A stretch of DNA of 64,000 nt from Proteobacteria bacterium bin106 (lineage in GTDB: Bacteria > Bdellovibrionota_B > Oligoflexia > Oligoflexales > Bin106): assembly GCA_002238945.1 (NCBI GenBank), contig MPNI01000004.1:53084-117083 (forward strand), given 5' to 3'. Positions 18,116 through 26,315 of the stretch are shown here, in pieces. Each line of letters opens with the position of its first letter. Position 1 is the stretch's first letter. The notes beneath the pieces were generated by a model, which was given only the letters and a program-made list of their open reading frames with translations, did no database searches and was not told the origin of the DNA. A program made the translations under genes and the position numbers.

Positions 18116-20521
18116 ATGGTGTTGTCTTTTTTTGATGTTAAAAAATGTTTGTTGTGTGCGCATGTGGGGATGTTTATCTGTGGTTGCGCGTCGCAAAAAA
18201 ACATAGATGCGAAGGGATCGTCTTCTAAAGAAAAGGGTTCTTTGTTTGTCAATTCTGCTCTTGTGGAAAGAGCGGAAGGTAAACAAGATAAAGATGATAT
18301 GAGCACTGCTGGTATGGATCTTGTGGAAAAGGCTTTAAGCAATGTTGGGGATATAGATGCCATGCCAGAGGGTGCATGGCGTTGTGATGAAGGTGGTGCT
18401 GCTAACGGGGAGCTACCTTATTTTGTTGAACGCGACGGTTATATGGATGTGGTGGGTTTTGGCGTTGTTTTTAAGCTTACAGAAACGTACCTTGAGGTGG
18501 TTTCTGTGGAATCTCAAAGAATGCCTTTTTCTGCGGGTGATCGTATTCACGCAGTGGCTGGGACGGCTGTTAAGGGAGCTAACAAGGAATTATTGCTTAA
18601 GTGTTTGTTTGCAGATGTGCATGCTCAGCGCGCGGTGTTAGTGTACAAAAAGTCTACAGGTTCTGATCAACGTTACTGTAAAGAGCCTTTGGTGTATATG
18701 CGTGCAGTGGATTTTCTTACCACAGCACCCATTCAAGTTGATATGTATACATTGCAGGATATTTCTCAAAATCCTGGTCAAACTGATAGAAAAGTAGGGG
18801 TTGTGAAGCTGGCTCATCTTTTTGATGATGATGGTGCAGCAAATGATGATCCCGTGAATATTTTTTCTTGGGCGATACATGCTCTTTCAGGGGAGGGAAT
18901 GGCTGTTCTCTTAATGGATTTGAGAGATAATGTAGCTGGTAGTAAAGAACAGGTGAATGCACTCCTTTCTGTGTTGATGCGTCCTGATGCGCGCGAGAAT
19001 TCTTCAGCGTCTTTATCTCCACTATCCATCTCTCCTCCTTTGACTCAGGTGCCTGTGGTGGTTTTGCTCAATGAGGTGAGTCGTGGAGCAGCTTTAGAAT
19101 TTGCTACAGCTATAGCTGATCATGGTCGCGGTATGGTTATGTATACAAGTGCTGCAGAAAAAATGACAGATTGTGGCGTAGCCGATGTGTTTATGAGTGC
19201 TGATGCGTCTGTGGGTGTTAGAGGCTGTGCTGGTGGTGACATGGTGGTAGGTGGTGATGGCGATGATTTGGGTTACCGTAGTGATGTGGATTTTGCTTTG
19301 CTCACCTATGGTGCTGCAAAGATGAGACAGGATATTTTAGATGATGATGTGTTAGATGATGATGTGATTAAAGATGATGTGGATGTGGATCTTGTGGTGG
19401 CTTCTCAGGTGTCATCAGATTACAGTTTGTTGAGAGCAGGCAAACGTCCAGGACGTTACAGCAAAGACAGAGAACGCATGATTTTATGGGACGGCGTATT
19501 CTCAGACTCAGAGCCATCTCAACACCGATCAACTGCTCTGCAGCCCTCTGAGCGTATGGCTATCAATATATTTGAAGACATACCTGAAACCACAGCTGAT
19601 GATGTTATGGATAGAGAAGCTGCAGGTGCTGCGGCCTTATGGAGTTTGGCTCTTGTGGAACATCAGGGTGCAGAAAGGGATTATGGTTTTTCGCTTTGTT
19701 TGCAGCCTCGCAGCGAGGTGGATGGAGTCATGGATCCGCAGAATTGTTTGCCAGCTTTTCGTGATAGCTACGGCAAGGAGATTCGGATTCCTGCTGATGT
19801 GATTGAACAGTATTCACGTAAGCGAGCTCAAGATGATCAGGAATTGTTGCAAAGTGATGTGATCCGTCGTAGTGAAGAACAGCGTATTGCTTTTAAATCG
19901 GTGGGAAGAGGCGTTTTTGCCGCAGCTATTCTAGCAGCTACCAATCCTGCCATTGGTATAGGTTCTATTATTATTGTGGCTGCTGAATCAGGTAGTGATG
20001 TGTTAGCTGGAATTCCTGGAAAGGTGCATCAAGATATTGGTATAGGTAAGGGGTTGTTGTATAGCTCTTTGGGAGTTGTGGCAGGTGCTTTTGCTGGTGT
20101 TGGAGTGCATAAATCTCAAGCCGTTTTATGGAACTATTTAGCCACATCCCCTAGCACATCTCAGCATTGGATAGGACGGGCCTTAAGTGCTAAAGTGCGT
20201 CAGTTTCTGCATCGTGCCACTATTGTGATGTTAGCTGCTGTGGGTGTGAAAGCAGCGGTGTTTTCACGCATTGATCGAGCTGTCCAAGACACTAAACATC
20301 CTTTTGGTTTAGCTCGTCAGATGTTTTGGCCCACAGATTCACAGGTTTTGGTTGATTCATGGGTTGATATGACTATTGATGGCCAGACATCATCTTTTTT
20401 GCAGGATCAAAGCCATGATGTGCTCAAACATCTCAAAGACATCCTTGAGCAATATCAGTGGGTCAAGCCAGATGAGATTGCTTTTTATTGTGTTCCTGAT
20501 TTAGGATGCTTATCTCTTTGA
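18116..20521 (+). CDS. Lipoprotein with PDZ-like and degenerate S41 protease-like domains
   Basis: The signal ends in lipobox 'FICGC' (Cys24); AGGGAG precedes the ATG. Residues about 100-180 look like a PDZ domain ('SAGDRIHAVAGTAVKGANKELLLKCL'). Residues about 210-370 follow the C-terminal processing peptidase fold: 'VGVVKLAHL', 'GMAVLLMDLRDN', 'VPVVVLLNEVSRGAALEFATAIADHGRG' in two parts. Aligned with E. coli Tsp, the catalytic Ser position holds Gly324, while Lys349, 25 residues on, is kept. Hydrophobic Gly/Ala segments follow (about 600-670 and 700-720). The last 60 residues ('SWVDM', 'YQWVKPDEIAFYCVP', 'CLSL') resemble the C-terminal module of three other lipoproteins here. A Fur box upstream suggests iron control. 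Probably a non-proteolytic binding protein; inference. Confidence 0.7.
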   Translation: MVLSFFDVKKCLLCAHVGMFICGCASQKNIDAKGSSSKEKGSLFVNSALVERAEGKQDKDDMSTAGMDLVEKALSNVGDIDAMPEGAWRCDEGGAANGELPYFVERDGYMDVVGFGVVFKLTETYLEVVSVESQRMPFSAGDRIHAVAGTAVKGANKELLLKCLFADVHAQRAVLVYKKSTGSDQRYCKEPLVYMRAVDFLTTAPIQVDMYTLQDISQNPGQTDRKVGVVKLAHLFDDDGAANDDPVNIFSWAIHALSGEGMAVLLMDLRDNVAGSKEQVNALLSVLMRPDARENSSASLSPLSISPPLTQVPVVVLLNEVSRGAALEFATAIADHGRGMVMYTSAAEKMTDCGVADVFMSADASVGVRGCAGGDMVVGGDGDDLGYRSDVDFALLTYGAAKMRQDILDDDVLDDDVIKDDVDVDLVVASQVSSDYSLLRAGKRPGRYSKDRERMILWDGVFSDSEPSQHRSTALQPSERMAINIFEDIPETTADDVMDREAAGAAALWSLALVEHQGAERDYGFSLCLQPRSEVDGVMDPQNCLPAFRDSYGKEIRIPADVIEQYSRKRAQDDQELLQSDVIRRSEEQRIAFKSVGRGVFAAAILAATNPAIGIGSIIIVAAESGSDVLAGIPGKVHQDIGIGKGLLYSSLGVVAGAFAGVGVHKSQAVLWNYLATSPSTSQHWIGRALSAKVRQFLHRATIVMLAAVGVKAAVFSRIDRAVQDTKHPFGLARQMFWPTDSQVLVDSWVDMTIDGQTSSFLQDQSHDVLKHLKDILEQYQWVKPDEIAFYCVPDLGCLSL

Positions 20522-20678
20522 TATTATTTGATATATGTTTCTTTTTTTTGTAAAGTGCGACGTACACTGAGTGAGTGTAAGTGGTGTGGGTGTTTGTTGT
20601 AAGTTGTATGGGTGTTTGTTGTAAAGAACCATCAAAGTTCATTATAAAAAATCAAAACAGGTAAAAAGATCTTTTTCT

Positions 20679-22748
20679 ATGTTAAATAAGACCGCAGCTT
20701 TTTGTAGCGTAACTATAAAAATCTTTATGATTGTGTCTGTGCTTCAAAGCAAGCTGGCTTATGGCCAGGAATATGTATTGGATAATGTGGATCAGGTGAG
20801 TGTGGAAGATCCTAGCTCTATAGGCTCTATAGAAAATAGCCTTTTTGTGAACTATCCCAAGGAGCTTTTTGTAGCTGCTACTGGAAGCTCTGTGGGTATG
20901 GCAGCTGTGTTGGCTGGTTATCCGTTGCGTGTGTCCTTGCATATGTATAAACCAGGGCGGTTTGTTACCTTTTTGTCTGGTAAGCGTTTACTTGGAGTTT
21001 TTGCCACTGTGGTGGGTGGTGCGGTTTACGTGCGTCATAAGTGGCTTGTAGAGGGTGGCAGTCAAGAAGATGGTTTATTTGCTCCGTCTCCTCACTCTGA
21101 TCTCAAAGAAAACTTTGTGGATGTGGACAAACCATCCTTTATTCCTCCTCCGGTGGCGTTGGTGGGTGCAAGTGATTTAAAAGAAGAAGAATATAACCTT
21201 CTTGAAGAAAAATATGGCATTGGTTTGGGGCATGGCTACAAAGAGACTGCGCGTCAAGTGGAGTACTTTTGGACTTTGAGGCGCCGTGAATTTATTGAGG
21301 CATATCACCGAGTGAGTTCAGTAAGCCAGGCGGTAAGGCATTCTTCTATTAAAGATAGAACAAAAACTCATGACCGCCATCTTCGTAATGGCGGTGAGGT
21401 GAGTGTGGAGTTGTCTTATCTGTTGGATCTGTATGGTTTGGTGGTGCTTGTTGCAGCGGATAAAGAGGCTTTATCTGTTTCTAAGCTTGCTGAGAAGTGG
21501 TCCGTAACAGAAGCTGCTATCAAAGAAGATGTGGTGCGTTTGGTACAGGATATACGAGGTGTTGTGGCCAACCCGGACTTGATGTACTTAGACCGACTAG
21601 CACAACAAGACAACACCACAGCACAGCAATTTGTTGCCTCCTTTGTTCCCTCACCAGCTATGGTGGAGCGGCTTCAAGAGGTTCTTGCAGATAAAAGAGA
21701 TGTCTTTGCAAGTCATCTTTCGTCTCAACAGCTGTTTTCGCAGCTTGTGGATTTTTTTATGGCAGAAGTGTTAGGTGAGGAATTTTTAAAAGTTGGTTTA
21801 ACAGCAGATGATCAGCTAGCTGTGGAGGTGTTTTTTCGACATATTTTTGCTCGCAGATCAGATGAAGCGTTGCTTGCTGGGCGTTATGGCAAAAGTGAAT
21901 CTTTTGTTTTAGCTTTTGAGGAACAATTGCTGGATAAACTTAAAGCCTACTGGCAAGGCAAAGCACCGTTGTATGGTAATGTGCCATTGCGATCGTTTCC
22001 TGTGGTGTATCGTGCGTATATGAAGCGGAGTTACCGAGACGACTTTATGGATGTGAGTCAGTATCTTGATGCTGTGGCTTTACCTGCTGATAGCGGGCAA
22101 GTTTATCCATCGTTACTTGCTGAATTTGTGGCAGATCATTTGAAAAAAGATCCTTATTGGCATTATCTGTTTGCTATGTTGGTATTAGATCTTTCTGGCT
22201 ATGATAAAGAGTTAGCACAGAGTGCTTTAGCTAGGCGTTTTCATCGCTCTGCTGGTGATGTATTGCATGATAAAGCTGCTTTGATACGTCAGTTACGGCT
22301 GTTTTTTATTGAAGAGTTTAAAACGGTGCAACATCACTCTCAGAAACATCATCAAAGAAGAACAAGTAGCCGGTTAGTTTTTTATCCATCATCATCGACT
22401 TTCGAAGCTTCTAGGGCTGTGTCACCTCATTTTGAAGAAGACTATGATGTTTTGTATGCCCGGTATTTTAAGGATATGGAACTGGAAGGGTATTACTCAC
22501 GTAAAGAGATGGTGGATTTAGTCAAGCGTTTTTATCAAGAACATATTCAAGGGGATGTGTATTTGCAAGATCTCTATTTGGATATGGTGGTTAGAGATCA
22601 TACAGAGCGGTTATCACCAGAAGCTAAAGAGTATTTTGCTAGCTCTTACGCCAAAACCTTTGAGGAGATGAAAGCTGATAGAGAGGCTCTTATTGACAGT
22701 CTGCATTCTTACGGAGTGGCTTATTTTAAGAAGTCCCATCATCCATAA
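20679..22748 (+). CDS. Secreted protein with tandem helical modules
   Basis: Function not recognised. The N-terminal signal (core IKIFMIVSVL) has a probable cleavage site near 'AYG-Q'. Two Gly/Ala-rich hydrophobic stretches ('VAATGSSVGMAAVLAGYPL', 'LLGVFATVVGGAVYV') and a Pro linker ('SFIPPPVALVG') follow. The rest is helical, with roughly four diverged modules of about 80-110 residues, each carrying an L-A-x-(R/K) and S-x-x-x-(L/V) stretch like a helix-turn-helix core: 'LSVSKLAEKWSVTEAAIKEDV', 'DEALLAGRYGKSESFVLAFEE', 'AQSALARRFHRSAGDVLHDK'. It follows the Fur-box gene by 157 bp on the same strand and may share its transcript. A decayed relative may lie at 8640-10223. Confidence 0.6.
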   Translation: MLNKTAAFCSVTIKIFMIVSVLQSKLAYGQEYVLDNVDQVSVEDPSSIGSIENSLFVNYPKELFVAATGSSVGMAAVLAGYPLRVSLHMYKPGRFVTFLSGKRLLGVFATVVGGAVYVRHKWLVEGGSQEDGLFAPSPHSDLKENFVDVDKPSFIPPPVALVGASDLKEEEYNLLEEKYGIGLGHGYKETARQVEYFWTLRRREFIEAYHRVSSVSQAVRHSSIKDRTKTHDRHLRNGGEVSVELSYLLDLYGLVVLVAADKEALSVSKLAEKWSVTEAAIKEDVVRLVQDIRGVVANPDLMYLDRLAQQDNTTAQQFVASFVPSPAMVERLQEVLADKRDVFASHLSSQQLFSQLVDFFMAEVLGEEFLKVGLTADDQLAVEVFFRHIFARRSDEALLAGRYGKSESFVLAFEEQLLDKLKAYWQGKAPLYGNVPLRSFPVVYRAYMKRSYRDDFMDVSQYLDAVALPADSGQVYPSLLAEFVADHLKKDPYWHYLFAMLVLDLSGYDKELAQSALARRFHRSAGDVLHDKAALIRQLRLFFIEEFKTVQHHSQKHHQRRTSSRLVFYPSSSTFEASRAVSPHFEEDYDVLYARYFKDMELEGYYSRKEMVDLVKRFYQEHIQGDVYLQDLYLDMVVRDHTERLSPEAKEYFASSYAKTFEEMKADREALIDSLHSYGVAYFKKSHHP

Positions 22749-22792
22749 CATAATATATGTATTTATATTCTTTCTCTTGTTTTGAGATTTTC

Positions 22793-23893
22793 CTATGTTT
22801 TTTGCCACACTCTGAGTTTAGCAGAGCGGCAGCGGGGGTTACGGCTGATGTCTTCGTTGCTGGCTTTTAGGGGAAAGGGTTTGAGGATACAGCCTTTGGG
22901 TTGTGGCGGGCCTTCTTCGGTATAGCCATCACCAAAGAGCGGCTCAAAGGGGCTTTTTGGAGCTTGTTGAGAGAGGCTTTGCATATGCCGTTTGACCATC
23001 CTATCTTCTAGGGAGTGAAAGGATATGACTGCTAGATAGCCGCGGGGAGCCAGTATGGACTCACTGGCATCGAGGAGTTTTTGAAGCTCGGTGAGTTCAT
23101 TGTTGATGTGGATGCGTAAAGCCTGAAAAATACGTGTGGCAGGATGGATTCTGCTGGGTTTTGGGTAATGTATAGCAGAGCTGACTATAGTTGCTAATTC
23201 CACTGTGGTTTCAATAAGCTTTTTGGAGCGGGCCTGCACAATGGCACGGGCAACATATTTTGCCTTTGGCTCTTCGCCGTAACGATAAAAAATACCTGTG
23301 AGTTCATCTTCTGTGGCGGTAGCTAGGAAATCTTTAACGGTCATTTGTGTATGATCGTGGTTATTCATGCGCATATCCAAAGGGGCATCGTTGCGAAAAG
23401 AAAAGCCTCGCCCAGGATGATCCAATTGGGGTGATGACACACCTAAGTCAGCATACAGACCATTCACTTTGCCTATGAAATGAAGAGCTTCAAGATGTGT
23501 AGGAAGGGTGGAAAAGGGGGCTGTGATAATGGTGTGATGAGGTAGATTTTGCCTGCTCTTTTGTGCCTTTAAGCTCTCAAAGAGTCTTTCAAGATAGGCT
23601 GTGGCTTCAGGGTCACGGTCTAGTAACACAAGGTTGCTATCTCCTGAGAGTTTCTGCCATAACTTTTTTGTCTTTAGGCTCTCAAAGAGTGTGTCAAGAT
23701 AGGCTGTGGCTTCAGGGTCACGGTCTAGTAAAACAAGGTTGCTATCTCCTGAGAGTTGCTGCCATACCTTTTGGGCATGTCCGCCATAGCCGGCTGTGGC
23801 ATCCACATAAATCCCTTGTTTGTTAATAGCCAGTTTCTCTATCAGCTCTGTGCTGAGTACGGGGATATGTTGCTGCTTTTGGTTGTGTGACAT
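22793..23893 (-). CDS. rsmH: 16S rRNA m4C1402 methyltransferase RsmH, with internal duplication
   Basis: SAM-dependent N4-methylation of C1402 in 16S rRNA. Motif 'YVDATAGYGGHA' binds SAM; 'LYADLGVSSPQLD', 'GRGFSF', 'DAPLDMRM' and 'SFHSLEDRMVKR' are all family signatures, and 'CRSAKLRVWQK' closes the protein. At 366 residues it is about 50 longer than usual. Residues 43-77 and 78-112 are near-identical tandem copies, each with 'GDSNLVLLDRDPEATAYL'. That segment normally occurs once and contains the acidic residue contacting the SAM ribose. Whether the enzyme tolerates the extra copy is unknown. No mraZ is visible upstream, and ftsL is not directly downstream as it usually is. Confidence 0.92.
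   Translation of the reverse strand: MSHNQKQQHIPVLSTELIEKLAINKQGIYVDATAGYGGHAQKVWQQLSGDSNLVLLDRDPEATAYLDTLFESLKTKKLWQKLSGDSNLVLLDRDPEATAYLERLFESLKAQKSRQNLPHHTIITAPFSTLPTHLEALHFIGKVNGLYADLGVSSPQLDHPGRGFSFRNDAPLDMRMNNHDHTQMTVKDFLATATEDELTGIFYRYGEEPKAKYVARAIVQARSKKLIETTVELATIVSSAIHYPKPSRIHPATRIFQALRIHINNELTELQKLLDASESILAPRGYLAVISFHSLEDRMVKRHMQSLSQQAPKSPFEPLFGDGYTEEGPPQPKGCILKPFPLKASNEDISRNPRCRSAKLRVWQKT
23558..23767. repeat. 105-bp direct tandem duplication within rsmH
   Basis: Two adjacent 105-bp copies (23663-23767 and 23558-23662) encode 35 residues each and differ at a few positions. The length is a multiple of three, so the frame is kept. Confidence 0.9.
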
Positions 23894-23937
23894 GTCGGGA
23901 TTTTTCTTTTCTAGAGTCGGTTGTATCTTTTTTTATG

Positions 23938-23963
23938 CCTTGATCACCACTGAGTGATCAAGG
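23938..23963. promoter_or_regulatory. Perfect 10-bp inverted repeat upstream of rsmH
   Basis: CCTTGATCAC and GTGATCAAGG are separated by six bases, 45 bp before the rsmH start. No T-tract follows in either sense after a distance typical of terminators, so an operator or transcript hairpin is more likely. The remaining spacer to 24218 shows no gene. Confidence 0.55.
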
Positions 23964-24218
23964 TATCTGCAATGTATTGTACCTGCATCTATGCATAGAC
24001 AAAAAATACTCTTCATCACAGGGTTTAGGAGTAGGCAATTGTGCTGTGATGATCAGGGAAAAAATTCATATTCATCTTGTTATATCAACGACTTACGAGT
24101 TTGAGTAGGTAAGAATGCGGGAGGCAAAAGCTCTACAAAATAACCGATAATGGCAAGGTCAAGTAGTGTTTTTAGTGTTTTGAGTTGTTTTTTTTAGGTC
24201 ATGAAATGGAGGAAATGT

Positions 24219-25613
24219 ATGAAATTATGTGTGCGAGGTCCCACATGTTCTTGGTGGATCCTTAGTATTTGGCTAGGAATGGTGGGTTTATTGAGTGGTT
24301 GTTCGACGAGTTCAGAGGATAATCTTGATCTTGAAGAACCCGCCAATGAGCAAGCCTACGAAGGAAATGAGGGAGATTTTGACAACGGAGAGAATCTGGA
24401 TGTCAATAGTGCTAATGGAAACTCATTTGGAAGTTTTGATAATGAGGATCCAAACAATCTTGCCTTAGGAGATGAAGAAGCGACGAATAGTTATAACCAA
24501 GACTCTTATCTTCTCGGTGAAAATGACGTCTCTGGGGGTAACTATGATGGAAACAATCAAGGTAACGAGTATGCCAACGCAGAATCTGAGGATTACCCAG
24601 AGGTTGGTGAAGGTGATGATCTAGCTTACCAAGACCCAGACAGTAACGATGGTGTTAATAGCTATGCTGCTGAAGGCTCAGAAGATGCTGATGGTGAAAT
24701 ATATGGCTATGACAATGAGGGCGGCGAGAACTTTGCTGAAGGCTATAGTGAGGATGGTGAGAACTTTGCTGAAGGTTACAATGAGAATAGTGAAGGAATT
24801 GAAGCATCGAGCTACTCGGGGCTTGAAAATGATGCGTCATACAATAATGTCATCAATTCTGAGATAGCGAGCTCACAGCCAGAAGGTAATAGCATGATGA
24901 CTGGGGATGATTCTGATTCAGAAATGGATGCTTACGGCGAAGACGGTGTGGAAAATCCTTACTCTGAAGGTGATCTTGCAGCTAGTAGTGATTATGGCAG
25001 TTCTGATGCCATGCCTATGGCTAGTAGTGGTGGTCTTCCAGAGCCGGGCTCTAAGATGCATTATATTGTCCAAAAGGGCGATACTTTGGCATCTATTGCT
25101 GAAAAAATCTACGGTGATAGAGAACAATGGCGTGTGATTCAGCAGTTAACAGGTATGGAAAATCCTCATAGAATCTATCCTGGTGATGTGGTGTACTACC
25201 AACTTTCTGAGCAAGCTCAAGCGTTTGCTGCAGCTTATGAAAACACCCCTAAGGGTGAAGTGACTGTGGAAGCAGGAGATACGTTAAGTTCTATAGCGGC
25301 ACGTGTGTATGGTGATTCAGGACAATGGCAATCTTTGTGGAGAGCTAATGATATGATCGACAATCCTGACAGACTCACCGTTGGACAACTTGTGTACTTT
25401 GTGGATAACTCTAGTGTGATGGCAGAAAAAGAGCGTATAGAGGCACAAATACTTCTAGCAAAAAGTAAGGTATCAAAAAAAGAAGATACCAACATAGAAA
25501 TGACTATGGATATGGAATACAACCAAGAACTTTATGATGACATCGGCCAAGATGTGGCTTTTGACTTTCTTTCCTTTGCGGCAGTAGCTGTTTTGGATGA
25601 CGTGGATAGTTAG
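24219..25613 (+). CDS. LysM-domain lipoprotein with acidic Asn/Gly-rich region
   Basis: The ATG at 24219 is chosen because GGAGG lies six bases upstream; an ATG at 24201 precedes that site. The signal ends 'GLLSGCSTSS', a good lipobox. About 240 residues of Asp/Glu/Asn/Gly/Ser-rich low complexity follow, including an 11-residue duplication ('GENFAEGYSED'). Two LysM domains come next: 'YIVQKGDTLASIAEKIYGD' and 'TVEAGDTLSSIAARVYGD', each ending in a P-x-x-(L/V) strand ('YPGDVVYYQL', 'TVGQLVYFVD'). LysM binds peptidoglycan, so the protein may link the outer membrane to the wall. The tail after the second LysM has no recognised domain. Confidence 0.85.
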   Translation: MKLCVRGPTCSWWILSIWLGMVGLLSGCSTSSEDNLDLEEPANEQAYEGNEGDFDNGENLDVNSANGNSFGSFDNEDPNNLALGDEEATNSYNQDSYLLGENDVSGGNYDGNNQGNEYANAESEDYPEVGEGDDLAYQDPDSNDGVNSYAAEGSEDADGEIYGYDNEGGENFAEGYSEDGENFAEGYNENSEGIEASSYSGLENDASYNNVINSEIASSQPEGNSMMTGDDSDSEMDAYGEDGVENPYSEGDLAASSDYGSSDAMPMASSGGLPEPGSKMHYIVQKGDTLASIAEKIYGDREQWRVIQQLTGMENPHRIYPGDVVYYQLSEQAQAFAAAYENTPKGEVTVEAGDTLSSIAARVYGDSGQWQSLWRANDMIDNPDRLTVGQLVYFVDNSSVMAEKERIEAQILLAKSKVSKKEDTNIEMTMDMEYNQELYDDIGQDVAFDFLSFAAVAVLDDVDS

Positions 25614-26315
25614 TGGCTTAGGTAAAGCCAGTGATGTGTGTTACAGAATCAATGGAATCATGAAATAACGTCTATAACAGAAATAAAATCATGGGTTTTG
25701 TATTTAAAGAATAGACAATAACACATAGTTAGTGGATCAAAAGGTTAATTAAGAGAGTTATATCTTGTTACTACAAACAGGGCCGTGTTAAGCGCTATTG
25801 TTTGAAGAAACCAGAACTTACCAAATAAACCTTTCAGTCTTACTCATGATCAGTATGTTATGTTTTTTGTTCTCGATGCTCTGTTGATTTTTCTCTAATC
25901 TTTCTTATTCCCTCTTTTATTTTTCATCTCATACCGAAAAAATCACTTTCATCGTAAAACTCTCTGAGAGTGTGAGATGATAGGTCGGTGGTTCATGTTA
26001 CCCACAAAACATGGATGACATGTCATAGGCATGCAAGATGTGAATGACATGTGTTGGAAAAAGGTTATTATGAGCAGGCATTTTTTGCCGAAATAACTGA
26101 CTAGTCAAGAGCTAAAAAACCTGCATATGCAATCTTTATAATGGCGCTGCAGTCAGGTATTTTTTCTTTTTTTATCGTAGTAAAATTATCAAAAGAATCC
26201 ATATCTTAATGTATTTTATGGATATGTTGGGCAAGCTATATGATATGCCTTTTTGTTATGGTATGTCATAAGGTAAGTAGGTTTTTTCATATATTTGTAT
26301 TCATTGTGGAATGGT
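25614..26315. other. Intergenic region, no gene seen
   Basis: About 700 bp of AT-rich sequence between the LysM gene and gltX. There is a TC-rich stretch near 25885-25930 and short imperfect repeats of ATGACATGT near 26012-26050. No tRNA cloverleaf, conserved ncRNA or open frame could be supported. Confidence 0.5.
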
